The position numbers and the translations under genes were made by a program. The notes beneath the pieces are model-generated. The model was not told the DNA's origin. It saw only the letters and a program-made list of their open reading frames with translations, and did not search any database. From NCBI GenBank assembly GCA_020081605.1, contig JAHREC010000062.1, positions 2,728,001 through 2,792,000 on the forward strand: a stretch of DNA of 64,000 bases. The letters run 5' to 3'. Positions 21,601-32,877 of the stretch are shown piece by piece. Each line of letters begins with the position of its first letter. The stretch's first letter is position 1. The stretch comes from Albifimbria verrucaria. Taxonomy: Eukaryota > Ascomycota > Sordariomycetes > Hypocreales > Stachybotryaceae.

Positions 21601-23396
21601 ATGACGTCCATCGCCGCATCGCTCCAAGCGGCGCTTCCTAAGCCAAAGTACACGGGCGAAGATGAAGAGCCTCCGACTGTCGCACAGCACCGCGGCCCTC
21701 GCATCGTCGGCGCCGGCCAGCTTGACGAGACGCAGATTGTCCTGAAGCGTTCCGGGCCTCCGCCCTATGGCCAACGATCAGGCTGGCGACCGCGTTCGCA
21801 AGAAGATTTCGGCGATGGAGGCGCGTTTCCGAGATCCCAGTCGCCCAGTATCCTCTGGAGATGGGTAAGAAGACAGCGACGACGAACAACGCGTTGGCGA
21901 TCCAGGTCGACTCTGATGGAAAGGTGAAATACGACGCCATCGCCAGGCAAGGGCACAACGACTCCCGAATTATACACACATCTTTCAAAGACCTCATCCC
22001 CTTGAGGCAACGCGCCGATGCAGGAGAGATCGATCTATCGCGACCCGACAAGGAATCAGTAGAGGCTACGACGGAGCGAACGAAGGCTGCTTTGGCAAAA
22101 CTCGTCAGCGGCGCAGTTTCTGCACAAAAGCCCAAAAATGTGAATGTTGGACAGCGGAAAGACCCGACATTCGTGCGCTACACTCCCGCGAACCAGATGG
22201 GCGACAACTCTAAGAAGCAAGACCGCATTATGAAGATCGTCGAGAAGCAGAAAGATCCCATGGAACCTGCCAAGTTCAAGGCCAAAAAGATCCCCGTGGT
22301 CCCCATCGCCGCCACCTCCTGTCATGCACTCCCCACCACGCAAGCTTACTGCCGAAGACCAAGAGATGTGGAAGATTCCTCCTCCAGTATCGAACTGGAA
22401 GAACCCCAAGGGATTTACAGTACCACTCGACAAGCGATTGGCAGCAGATGGCAGGGGATTGCAGGATATTGCCATCAACGACAAGCATGCCCAGTTCGCT
22501 GAGGCCGTCAAGATGGCAGAGCGTCACGCACGTGAGGAGGTCCAACAGAGAGCTATGATGCAGCAGAGACTAGCAGAGAAGGAGAAGGCACAGAAAGAGG
22601 ACAACCTCCGTGCTCTAGCTCAGAAGGCGCGAGAGGAGCGTGCAGCAGCGGGTCGGGGCCGAAGAGACTCGAGAGACTCGAGAGATTCAAGAGATTCACG
22701 GTCACGTTCTGGAAGCTATAGTGATTCTCGCTCAGAGCGATCAGACAGCGAAGACGAGGATGTCCGGGAGCGAGAGAAGGCTCGACGGGAGAAGATGAAG
22801 GACGAGGAGAGGAAGCTTCGACAAACACGCATGGGTGCGGAGAGGCGGATACAAGTCATGGCACGTGAGCAAAACCGAGATATATCTGAGAAGATTGCTC
22901 TAGGCCTGGCCAAGCCCACACAATCCAAGGAGACGATGTATGACTCGCGATTGTTCAACCAAACCAGCGGCTTTGATAGCGGTTTCAACGAGGACAACCA
23001 CTACGATAAGCCATTGTTCGCCGCGCAGGACGCCATCAGCAGCATCTACCGACCACGTGCTAATATGGATGATGACGTTGATGTCGGAGATGAGGAAATG
23101 GCAAAGATTCAGAAGGCCAGCCGTTTTGGTGATGCTCTCGGCAAGGGACGTTCAAGGGATCTGGTGACGTCGAGGTACGTATAACAACCTGTTATTCTCA
23201 ATTTTCTCAGTTTCACTAACATGGCGTATAGGCTCGTGAAGGTCCGGTCCAGTTCGAGAAGGACGCGACAGATCCATTCAACGTGGACAAGTTCTTGTCC
23301 GAGGTTGACCAGAACCCATCATCCAAGCGAGGGTATGGGCTGCAGGATGAAGAGAGCAGGAAGCCAAAGCGGCCGCGGATGGAGGACGACGATTAA
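21601..23396 (+). CDS. PRP45: Pre-mRNA splicing factor Prp45 / SNW1 (SKIP)
   Basis: Component of the Prp19-associated spliceosome and a transcription coregulator. Signature blocks in order: GPPPYGQRSGWRPRSQEDFG, VAQYPLEMGKK, NALAIQVDSDGKVKYDAIARQ, the SNW block PPPVSNWKNPKGFTVPLDKR, NDKHAQFAEA, a charged coil with DSRDSRDSRDSR repeats, YDSRLFNQTSGFDSGF, GPVQFEK and DPFNVDKFLSEV. It ends with a basic KPKRPRMEDDD. One intron, 23175-23231. One-base gaps are inferred at 21826-21830, 22292-22295 (cccc), 22301-22304 (cccc) and 23156-23158 (ggg). Between them the frame is fully open. About 580 residues, normal for the family. Nuclear and normally essential. Confidence 0.92.
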
Positions 23397-24045
23397 GCGG
23401 CATCACCTGTTTGTGTATATTAGTGAGCATGTCCTCGTTTAAGAAAGCCACCGCGCAAAGTCGCAAGACATGACTTTGTTAATCCTCATGAATTACATCC
23501 TGGCCATGCTGAGTGTGTTGTCGCAGACTATGCTGTTCAACACAGAGGGCTGGGCACTCGCCAGACCGACTATTGACTGATGAGCCATGAACCTCATACT
23601 CGTATAGTGCATCGACTCTCGGAGACTCGGCACAAAATGCAGAACTAATGCAATCCCTGGATAGGCTCATATTGATAATTTACCCGTCGACGCTTGCATG
23701 TATTTCCGTTGCCTCTCAACTAGACCGAGATTGATTGTCGAGCTGCTCCGGTGCCGTACTGCCTATAGCCTCGCCACGTCTTTGAACCGAAGCCCCGAAT
23801 CGCGCGCAAATCTATCCAAGAGGGGTCAAACCACGTCACAAATCGTGGAGGGCAATTTCAATATTCGAAGCTAATGCCTGTCGCCTTGCCCCAAGATTGC
23901 ACTTCCCCGACTTCCCGCAATCTCCCTCTGCAGGGCCAAGTGTGGAGATGTGAAGCTATATATCATGGAGATGGGGATCCCACTCCATGGAAGCGGACAT
24001 CGGAGGTGCCATTGACGCAGGACAAACCGGTGCAAATCAGCGACA
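23397..24045. other. Intergenic, PRP45 3' side and lyase promoter
   Basis: 649 bases. TATATATCATGG-like stretch near 23956-23966, about 80 bases upstream of the lyase ATG, may be its TATA region. No supported gene. Confidence 0.45.
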
Positions 24046-26271
24046 ATGAGGGTTCCAAAGCCGTTTTGTTTGTCTTCGTTGCTCGTTCTACTCTTGACGC
24101 CGCAGCAGGCTCTCGCTAAGCTCAATGCCACCGAGACTGCTTCCCAGCTGATCATCTCCAATGACCGTCTCTACGCTGCGGTGAACAAGCCTGGTGGCGC
24201 TGTCGTTGCCCTGACTCTAGATGGGACGAATCTGCTTGGCACCAGGTCTGGCAGCACGGGCATTGGTCCTTACCTGAACTGCTATTGCACGCCTAATGGC
24301 TTCTGGACTCCCGGCACGACAAAGCCAACCTTTGAGCTCTACAAGGGTGTTGACTCTACCGGAACCGAGTATGGAGGCATCAGGATGACTGATACATTCA
24401 CCGCAACTGGTCAGGTTCTTGAGCAGTACTGGTTCCTTCGTGATGGCGAGACTGGACTGCACACGTTCAGCCGAGTAGCGTATTACAACGAGACGTCGCC
24501 CTTCCTTCGCAACCTGCAAGAGCTGCGTACCATGTTCCGCCCCAACTCACCAATGTGGACGCATCTTCTCACGAACGAGAAGCAGTATGCTCCTCTTCCC
24601 AGCAAGGAAGCCACCGACAAACAAGTCACCGTCCAAGATGCGACATGGTATCTAGGAAACACTCCTGATGACGCGTATGTCAAGAACGAAGCCGACTATT
24701 TCACAAAGTACACGTTCTCCGACACTTGGAGAGACATTAAAGCATATGGCTTGTAAGTATCAATGATGAGCAAAAAATCCGGGGTGCTAATAAATGTCAG
24801 GTTCGCGGATGGATCTCAGACAAGCGACGGATCTACTTATGGGGCTTGGTTTGTGATGAATACCAAGGACACCTATTTCGGAGGCCCTCTTCACTCGGAT
24901 CTGACGGTGGATGGCATCTTGTACAACTACATCAGCTCTAATCACCATGGAGACCAAACAGTAAGTTTCCACGATCACAGATCCATGCTCAGTTCACTAA
25001 CATAAATAAAGCCAAACATCACCCATGGATTCGATCGTACATTCGGACCTGTAAGCTTCCCCTCACCGACTCGATCTAACCAAGCCAGACTAACAAAGAA
25101 CAGTCGTACTTCCACTTCAATCATCTCCTGCTGGCACCGACATTCTCACCTCTCGAAAAGACGCCGTACAATACGCTGACCCTGAGTGGAATGCTGAATT
25201 CTACGATTCCATTGCTGATATCGTTCCAAACTACGTCTCAACGAAAGGCCGAAACACTTGGAAGCTTCATGTGGATCTTCCCCAGAACGCAAAGAACCCC
25301 ATTGCTGTGCTCTCACAGAACGGCGTGGATTTCAGGATAACGTGTTTGACACGAAGGCTTACCAATACTGGACCGACATCGATGCGGAGGGTTATGCTAC
25401 AATCCCAATGGTGAAGCTTGGTACTTACCGCTTGACTGTCTATGCGGACGGCGTGTTCGGACAGTATGTCAAGGACGATGTAGTTGTAGAGTCGGGCAAG
25501 GTTCGAACAACACATGCGCGATGGCGTGAGGAGTCCCAGGGTGTCGAGATATGGCGAATCGGCACACCTGACAAGTCGGCTGGCGAATACCGTCACGGCT
25601 ATGCTCCTGACCTCAGTAAGCCGCTGCAGCCGGAACAGTACCGTATTTACTGGGGAGCGTACGACTTCCCCAAGGACTTCCCGGATGGTGTTCGCTTCAA
25701 GGTCGGCGAGAGTGACGAGGCTAAGGACTTGAACTACATCCACTGGAGTGTCTTTGGCGGATACGCCAATTATCTCCGTCCCCAGCCGTATGTTGGTAAC
25801 GGCGATGTTAACAACTGGACAATTTCTTTTGATCTTGAGGAGGAGCAGATTCGTCGCAAGCGACAAGCCACCCTGACGGTCCAGCTGGCTGGTGTGAAGA
25901 CTGCAGCCGGCAACACGGATCTCTTCAACGCCTCAGAACCGCATTCCAACCTTGCGTACACGGTCAATATCAATGGCAAGGATCTCGAGCCATGGGTCAT
26001 TCCGTAAGTGCCATCTATGAATTCCCATCATGCGTGAGATTCCTCGCTAACTTTCTACTCAAGCTACAACCAGAGCAGCTCCTGCGGTGTACGATCCGCT
26101 GTTATCTGCTACAACGTTGGAAACAAATTCACCTTCCACCCAGACCTACTCAAGAAGGGCGAGAACGAGATCACGCTGAGCTTGCCGTACAACGCTACCA
26201 ACTACGAATCTGCGGTGCTGCCGAACTCGGTGTATGTTCAGTATGACGCACTGCGATTCGAGATTGTGTAA
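24046..26271 (+). CDS. Secreted rhamnogalacturonate lyase (PL4 family)
   Basis: Extracellular enzyme cleaving the rhamnogalacturonan I backbone of pectin by beta-elimination. Signal peptide at residues 1-24 (cleavage after LTPQQALA). The three-domain PL4 layout is visible. The catalytic beta-sandwich holds IISNDRLYAAVNKPGGAVV, GGIRMTDTFT and THGFDRTFGP. A short fibronectin-like module follows with GYATIPMVKLGTYRLTVYA. The C-terminal carbohydrate-binding-like domain holds WRIGTPDKSAGEYRHG, YIHWSVFGG and NSVYVQYDALRFEIV. Exons: 24046-24752, 24801-24960, 25012-25050, 25104-26003 and 26064-26271. One-base gaps are inferred near 25121 and 25333; between them the sequence reads SPAGTDILTSRKDAVQYADP. 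About 670 residues. Suggests a plant-associated or saprotrophic lifestyle. Confidence 0.92.
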
Positions 26272-26598
26272 GAGATATGAGCACGAGGGATATAAAGCTG
26301 GGGAAGAAATATATAGAGCTTATAAACATAGTTGTATAAAGTGCCCATTGTACAATCTTTCGATGAGTATCTTGAACCATATTCTTAGTGAGTTGTTCAC
26401 GTCAAATGATAAGTCCCTCCAAACACTAGGAGTGGATCAAACACGGAACCAGTGCCAAGAGTAACAGAACATGTCCCACCTATTTTGTACCCGGGAAAGA
26501 TTTAAAACTAACATGTTAAACTAATGATATATGGTGGTATGGTAAACTATAATTGGAAGAAACTCGCGTAGAGATAGTGCCTCCTCTCCATGAGTTTA
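26272..26598. other. Convergent 3' intergenic region
   Basis: 327 AT-rich bases between lyase and DUF1772 stops. Nothing further seen. Confidence 0.5.
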
Positions 26599-27122
26599 CT
26601 ACGCCGACCCCAAAGTCTTTGAAACAGCAACAAAGCAGCAAATCCAGGCCCCGAGATCCGTAGTCAGCATTCGTAGGAAATTAACATCCAGCCATTGTCC
26701 AAGGAAATCAAGATTGCTTAGTCCTTTCGGGACACCATCAGGGCCCTTGTTCTCCGAGATGGCCTGGACTTTGTGGTAGACGGCTGGCACATAAAGCAGA
26801 TGCCCCAGAGCAAGGGCGGCACCGGCGGTATACCAAGGAAGCGACCCACGCGCCTTGAGCAATGGTTTACTTAAGGATACGGAGGCGATAATACTGGATG
26901 TCGTGACGGTCAGGAAGCTGACGACCATGGGCAAGCCGCCTGCGAAGAAGTGCCGGAAATAGACGGGGATGTATGTGTTGGCCCCGTTTCGCGCACCTCA
27001 GGATGCTGGAAGAGGCTGAGGAAAAAGTGTTGGTCCCAAGCGAAGAGAAGGGTGCAGGTGGATGAGACGAGCGGCGTGAGCAGCAGCGCGGTTTTGGTAT
27101 CGAGAAACGCTCCGGACGCCAT
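26599..27122 (-). CDS. DUF1772 (anthrone-oxygenase-like) four-helix membrane protein
   Basis: Small hydrophobic protein of about 173 residues. Start MASGAFLDTKTALLLTPLVS. Four predicted helices: TALLLTPLVSSTCTLLFAW, LPMVVSFLTVTTSSIIASV, WYTAGAALALGHLLYVPAV and LGAWICCFVAVS. The layout and the block YIPVYFRHFFAGGLP match DUF1772, a family that includes anthrone oxygenases of polyketide clusters but is mostly uncharacterised. One base is missing in the run cccc at 26982-26985; adding it joins VRETGANTY to the rest. No biosynthetic neighbours are present, so a role in secondary metabolism is not supported by context. Confidence 0.75.
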
Positions 27123-28455
27123 GCTGGCAATTGGAAGTCCTGACTGAGAGTATGGAATGCGTTTGACGGGGACAGGAGATATGGGGGTTTGTAGAAGGCG
27201 ATTGATATATCAATTATAGGTAACCAAAGGTTTTGTATCATAGGGACGGCTTTTGTTCTGAGCCATCGGAGACTATTACTAGGGACCCATGGTTCTATTC
27301 TGCTTACTGATTGACCGCAACGAGCAAAGAGTGATTGCCGAATACATGACAAACAAACGAAACGAGTGGCCTGTCCATCATGTGATAATTAATAGCTCAA
27401 GTTGGGGGCGAGAAATCAGAATCAAAACTCACCGACAACGCTAGTCATTGGCATACATAAACCCCAAGCCCCCATCTTCACAGTTCAACAACAATGAGCC
27501 CTGTGGTTAGAATGGATAGTCAGGCACGGCTCCCGCATAGGCGAGGAGACAAGCAAGACAAGCTTATCAAACATGGGATCGACACCTGTTTCGAACGCTA
27601 GCTGAAACCCAGCCATTGGTAGCGTTCCAGCGTCCTGCGAATGTGTCATCAACACGGGCTTGGCCTAACTCAGTTGGCTGCTCGCCGTGCTCGTATCAGC
27701 GTTTGTGTTTTTTTGGCAGCGAGGGACCAGCACGGCCCGGCCTGCTAGATTCCGTACTGTATGTATGCTGGGGAGAGGAGGGTGAGTGAGAGGTGTGTGC
27801 GTGTATGTGTGTGAGTGTGTCTTGTTACGACGCGCGTCCCCCAACCGAGTCAATCGAGCTTCCAACGGTCCATGATTCGCTATTGTTGGCAACCCTCCTT
27901 CGGCTCGTCTGTCTATCTTCGGTCGTTCTCAGGAACCAGCCAGTCCCGCTCTGACCTCAACGTGTGGATCGCCAGGTCCCATTGGCCGTGGTGCGCGTCG
28001 TCGTCAACTGTCACTGTCTTTGCAGCCAGTTAAGCCCGATCCGTATCGCAGGGCTCCATTATAACTGGGTCGAAATGGCGACCTTTCGTATACATGATGG
28101 TGTTGGCCGACCGAGATTGCCGGACGGTACGGACGGGCTGCGCCTCGCTGCTTTATCTGGTTCATGCGCGCGCACAGAAACAAGCATAACTGCTCTGCTC
28201 TGCTCGCTCTGCTGATCCGACATAACAAAAGAGTTCGACGACTCATTAGGTCGTCACATCTCTTCATCCCTTCGTTTGACGCCGGTAGCGGGTCGCTGAA
28301 ACAGGATTTGCACGAGCCGCGCAGCTGTGAATGTCTCGCCAGGTGTTCGCACACAATCTTTTATCTTTGCTCGCGCTCCATTCATTCTTTGAAAATTTCC
28401 ATTTTCTCCATTCGAAGTGGAAGCAAACACGCAGTGAAAAAAGCAGTCAACCATC
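27123..28455. other. Non-coding region upstream of GH16 gene
   Basis: 1333 bases. A TG-rich microsatellite-like stretch lies at about 27781-27818. The last about 130 bases before 28456 are AT/CT-rich as in a leader. Small frames on both strands lack support. Confidence 0.45.
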
Positions 28456-29791
28456 ATGTCGCAATACGACGCCAAGTCAGGTGGCTTCCAGCCAACCTAC
28501 GATGAAATCAGAGACTCCCGTGGCCCGGGACGCCCAGCTCAAACCACCATGCCATGGTGGAACCCCAGGTACTGGCCGAAGCTGGCTTGGGCTCTGATCG
28601 TGGGTGTCATTGTTGTCATTGCCATCGTTGTCGGTGCTGTTGTGGGCACCCAGGCAAAGAAGAACGCCTACCCCGACTATTCCGAGTTGTCTTACAGCTT
28701 GGCTGAAACTTGTACGTTGCCGTCCGGAAGAGCTTGTTACTGGCAAGTAACTGATCATTATCGCAGACGAAGGAGAGAAGTTCTTCGACAAGTTTGATTA
28801 CTTTACTGGTTACGATCCAAGTGAGTTCCCTTATACAGTTATGGGAAACAGATGTTGACTCTATATCTAGCTGGTGGCTTCGTCCATTACGTGCCTCAAG
28901 CCCAGGCAGAGCAACTCGTAAGTTGGAACAACTTTACCACTGCAAGGATCATCGTAATAACACATACTAGAACCTCACCTATGCATCATCAAGCACTGCT
29001 GTCTTGAGAGTTGACACTAGCGTCGGCCCCGGAAGCGAGCCCGATGCCTCAACCGGCCGCTTCTCTGTCCGCGTCACCTCCAAGAACACCTACAACAACG
29101 GCCTGTTCCTCTTCGACGTGAAGCACACTCCCTACGGCTGCGGCACCTGGCCTGCTCTCTGGCTCACCGACCCGTCCAACTGGCCCAAGCACGGCGAGAT
29201 TGACGTCCTCGAAGCCACCAACCAGGCCAGCGACGGTAATCAGATGACACTGCATACCACCAGCGACTGCTCCATGAACGTGAAGCGCAAGCAGACCGGT
29301 TCTACTGAGAAGTCTAACTGCGATCACTCCAAGGACGACAACGCCGGTTGTGGTGTCAAGGCCGAGGAAGACTCCTACGGTGTTGGCTTCAACAAGAACG
29401 GCGGCGGAGTCATGGCTCTCGAGTGGCGCGACGCCGGCATCCGTATGTGGCAGTTTGCACGAGGTTCTGTGCCCGCCGACGTAACAGACAAGAAGCCCAA
29501 CCCTGCGTCCTGGGGCACCGCTCTCGCCGACTTCCCCAGCACTGACTGCGATGTCGGTTCGCATTTCAAGAATAACTCCATCATTGTCAACATTGACCTC
29601 TGTGGTCAACTGGTGTACTCCTGTATGGCGATTCTGGATGTAAGTTCAGCCTGCCACCCCTCCTGTCCCTGCAAAGACTAACATGGAATCCAGGCCCAAG
29701 CAACTGCACCGACTATGTCGCCAACAACCCCACAGCTTTCAAGGATGCGTACTGGGAGTTTGGAACTTTTGAAGTGTACCAGGCCAAGTAG
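28456..29791 (+). CDS. GH16 beta-glucanase-like, type II membrane anchored
   Basis: Family 16 glycoside hydrolase acting on 1,3(4)-beta-glucans or cell-wall glucan crosslinks. A short cytosolic N-terminus (MSQYDAKSGGFQPTYDE) precedes one helix (LAWALIVGVIVVIAIVVGAVVG, about residues 46-67), so it is anchored rather than freely secreted. The catalytic motif ExDxxE is in PKHGEIDVLEATN, with GCGTWPALWL just before it as expected. Exons: 28456-28711, 28767-28820, 28871-28917, 28971-29639 and 29694-29791. One missing base near 29620-29621 (cc) is inferred; then VYSLYGDSGCPSNC continues into the last exon. About 374 residues. Fungal homologues of this layout act on the organism's own wall or on environmental glucans; which is not decidable here. 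Confidence 0.9.
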
Positions 29792-30164
29792 GCGAGATGT
29801 TAGTAGAAGCTGCGGAAAAGCAGACTATCCTGGAATGTGTAATTTAGCGCGGCGTTGGAGGTTTCTTGTCAAGTCACAATAAAGGGACACTTAGAAGTCC
29901 ACTCAACATTCGCCCATGTGCGTATTACTCAGTCTATCGGTGCGGGTATTCTAGACATCTTTTGTACAATTGTAAACCACCTTCAGCCTCTACCTCGTGC
30001 AAAGACACGATCCGCGCGCATCGAAGTGGGGAGCGAGACCAATCTCCAAACGCCAGCCCAAATGCTCTATGTTGTAATTTCCCAGACTCCTATATCATAA
30101 CAAATGTTCGCAACACGCTCGTACAAGTCTATCGCCGGCGCTATCTCATCTGTGATGCCGCCGC
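29792..30164. other. Convergent 3' intergenic region, GH16 and TIM22
   Basis: 373 bases between two stops. No supported gene. Confidence 0.5.
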
Positions 30165-30809
30165 TTACTCCTCCTTGGGCTGCCTCATCCAGGCGTCGAT
30201 AGCCGCACTGAAGGCGGCAAAGCCCGCGCAGCCGATGGCCGCGGCCTGAGGGCCTGCGTTGCGCGCAAGGATACCGCCAGTCAGGCAGCCCGCAGCCACG
30301 CCGTTTGTGAGGTCGTTCTTGGCGCGCAGGCCCTCGACGCCGCACTCGATGCCGGCGAACATGGCGCCGACTTTGCCGAAGTTCTTGGCCATGGAGTACG
30401 ATCGGACACCCATGTCCTTGAAGCCATGTCGGAGCTGCTGGCTCAGGGAAGAGTGTTGAGGGAGCTCCGTTCGGGCCCATGACGGGAGTGCCGTAGGGGT
30501 ATCGTAGGACATCTATCCGCGAGGTTAGTACCGCTTGCAAGGACAGCGAGAGGGTTAGAGGGGATACTGACAGAAGCCATGAACATGCCGAAAAGACCAC
30601 CCATACCGAAACCCATCACACCAGACATGACGGACTTGCCAAGGCACGACTCCATCGCGGCTTGAACCTATAGAAAATCGTCAGCGACACGATGCGCAAG
30701 AGCTAGACCCAAGAAGCTCAACATACAGCTCGCACGTTGGGATCAGCCGCGCCGCCAGGCGTAGGCATAGGGCGGCGGCGCCAGAAGGAATGCTTGCAGG
30801 GAAGTTCAT
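30165..30809 (-). CDS. TIM22: Tim22, carrier translocase channel of the inner membrane
   Basis: Channel subunit of the TIM22 complex that inserts carrier proteins into the mitochondrial inner membrane. Exons 30809-30727, 30668-30572 and 30512-30165. Start [13 protein letters not shown]. Core: [86 protein letters not shown] and [16 protein letters not shown]. The two conserved cysteines (ESC, IEC) that form the family's disulfide are present. One base is missing in the ggg at 30770-30772, where the frame must change to read [15 protein letters not shown]. The second intron has a TACTAAC branch site and a GTCAGT donor. About 182 residues, normal. Confidence 0.92.
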
Positions 30810-31660
30810 GATTGCAGTCTGCGGAGAAGACGTCGTGGGGGTGAGATGAAAGGACGACGAGATAAAGGAATGGGCCTGTCGCTATCGCGAAGTGCTGGAT
30901 ACTAGGAGGCGCCATTTCGTAAATTATCGGGATAAGAAATATTTCTGCCGTTTTTCACCGCTTTTGGGACGCGGCCCCACTAGTCCGTCTTGGCGCGCCG
31001 AGGCCGAGCTAGATTTCGGCGTCGCCGTGTGTGAGATGGTTGTGTCATTTGCTTGGCTGATTATTCTCATCGACGCAAGGTCCCTGGTTCAAATGAAGTC
31101 TTCATACTGCCCTTTGATTGATACAATTTAACAAGTCATGGGAAGCGTGCATTCTTTTTATCGTGTCCGTGACGTGAAGTTTCCCAAGGCTCTAGTTCAG
31201 TCTGCTCTTTGAGTTGCAATTGAATTGTGTAGGTATATTTAGATAATAACAATGCGCCTCCTATGTTTGTAATTCCTATAATCCACCTGACGCCTTGATT
31301 TCCAGACTCTTCGTGGGCAGGCCGAGCGGATAGTACCATACAGGTATGATACTTGAATGAGGCCCATTGGTGTTTTGCAGCGTCACGACTCCCAGTACTC
31401 ATAACAAGCCACTTGTAAGGAACATTCCTTTGTCATATAAAAGCCTCCGTCTTCGAACACTCCAGGCACCAACTCAACGTGCGACGGGGCCTGTCAATCG
31501 CTGAGCAAGATCGTCGTTGTGTCGGCGCATTGAATCCTCGATGTTTGCCAACTCAGAACCGGAAGCGTATTACCCAACTCCTGCACCCGATGTATAAATC
31601 GAATCGAACCTCGAGACAAGGGCCCAGAGTCGAGCGATAAACAATAAACAGCCAATTACT
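30810..31660. other. Intergenic, TIM22 promoter and FAM32A-like 3' side
   Basis: 851 bases. No supported gene; a minus-strand frame at 31136-31402 has no family features. Confidence 0.45.
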
Positions 31661-32108
31661 CAACCAGGACCAATCTTGGGCATGTCGTGATGCTCGCTAA
31701 GCTTGCTGAGGTAGACGTTTCTCTCCTCCACACGCTCCCTATGAGACTTGAGCAACTCCGGATGGGACTCGACCATTTTCAACAGCTAAAAACGAGTCAG
31801 TAACTAGCACAAATATCGATATGAGGAGGAATGCCCACCCTCTTCCTTTTGATTTCCTCAAACTGCCTCTCCGATTCTGTCTGCTGCACAGGACGATCCT
31901 CCTCCTCGCCCTCCGGTCGGTCGCCGTCCTGCTTCGCGCTTTTGTCGTCTTTGGCAGGGCTCTCGCTGCGCTTCTTCAGCGCGCCTTCGGCTGCGGACAG
32001 GTTCTTCTCGAGGCTCGTCTTGGACTTCTTCTTCTTCTTGGTGACCTTGGCGCCTTTGAGTTTGAGTGCGCCTCCGCCACCGACGGCGGAGTACTCGTCG
32101 CCCGGCAT
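31661..32108 (-). CDS. FAM32A-like (DUF1754) small basic nuclear protein
   Basis: Short Lys-rich protein of about 131 residues. The start MPGDEYSAVGGGGALKLKG leads into VTKKKKKSK, a charged middle (ESPAKDDKSAKQDGDRPEGE) and QFEEIKRKR. After the intron 31786-31838 it continues LLKMVESHPELLKSHRERVE and ends HHDMPKIGPG. The KLKG...KKKKKSK start and the E/K-rich C-terminal helix are the hallmarks of this family, whose human member associates with the spliceosome. The intron donor is GTGGGC, an atypical form, but the join is exact. No frame break. Confidence 0.85.
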
Positions 32109-32877
32109 TGCGGGAGGCCAATGCAAGGTCTTCGTTACAGGGTACGAGCGTTATACGCTATAGGGTTGTGTCGTCGGCAGATGTTGGAGGTATGGGTACA
32201 GTTGTGGTTCCTCTGTTCATCAAGTTGTGAAGTGACCTCCAGGTTGCCTATCCGATAAGCGGCTGGGGTGGCGTGTGGGTCTCTGGGAGTTCATCATTAT
32301 GTAATCAAACCTCGGATCCGAAGCATCGGAGCAGAGCCAGCGTCTAGGTACTTTTTGTTTGCCTACATTGTTTGCACTCAATACTGTACAGTAACCAAAA
32401 AAGGTACCAGAAATATGATCCTCGAGCCGATTCAGCCCATATTGGGGAGAACATGTAATTGCTAGTCATACCACATTCCTCTTTCGAGGTTCAGGTGATC
32501 GTCTGGTGACGGGAGGACATGTAACAGGTCAGCCTAATCTAAGCCACTCCCGCACGAAGCGCTCAGCCCTGAAACCTTCACGTATCTGTTTCAGGAGACT
32601 CGGGTCAAAATGCCATGTAGGTATATTCAGACGATTACCGCCAGGTCATTAGCTATGCAATATTTCCATCCGTGTATGTTCCCTTGCACCTGTCCCTCTA
32701 TGAACGAAGGGTTTGTGTGCCCGTGATGCTATCTCCAGTCTATATTCCGTTCGTAAAGCGTGCCATTTGTGCTGGTGGCCGCGGAGCCGTGATGTCATTA
32801 ATTTGCCTAATTGGCAATGCATTCGCACGTCAAACTAAACGCTGACGCTGCCACAATAAAGAATGTTCCTCTCAATC
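32109..32877. other. Intergenic, no gene seen
   Basis: 769 bases between the FAM32A-like start and the Ser/Thr-rich gene stop. Nothing beyond promoter and 3' UTR DNA is recognised. Confidence 0.45.

Noticed and set aside
29049..29609. 186-codon minus-strand frame opposite GH16
   Set aside because: Shadow; the catalytic ExDxxE motif is on the plus strand.
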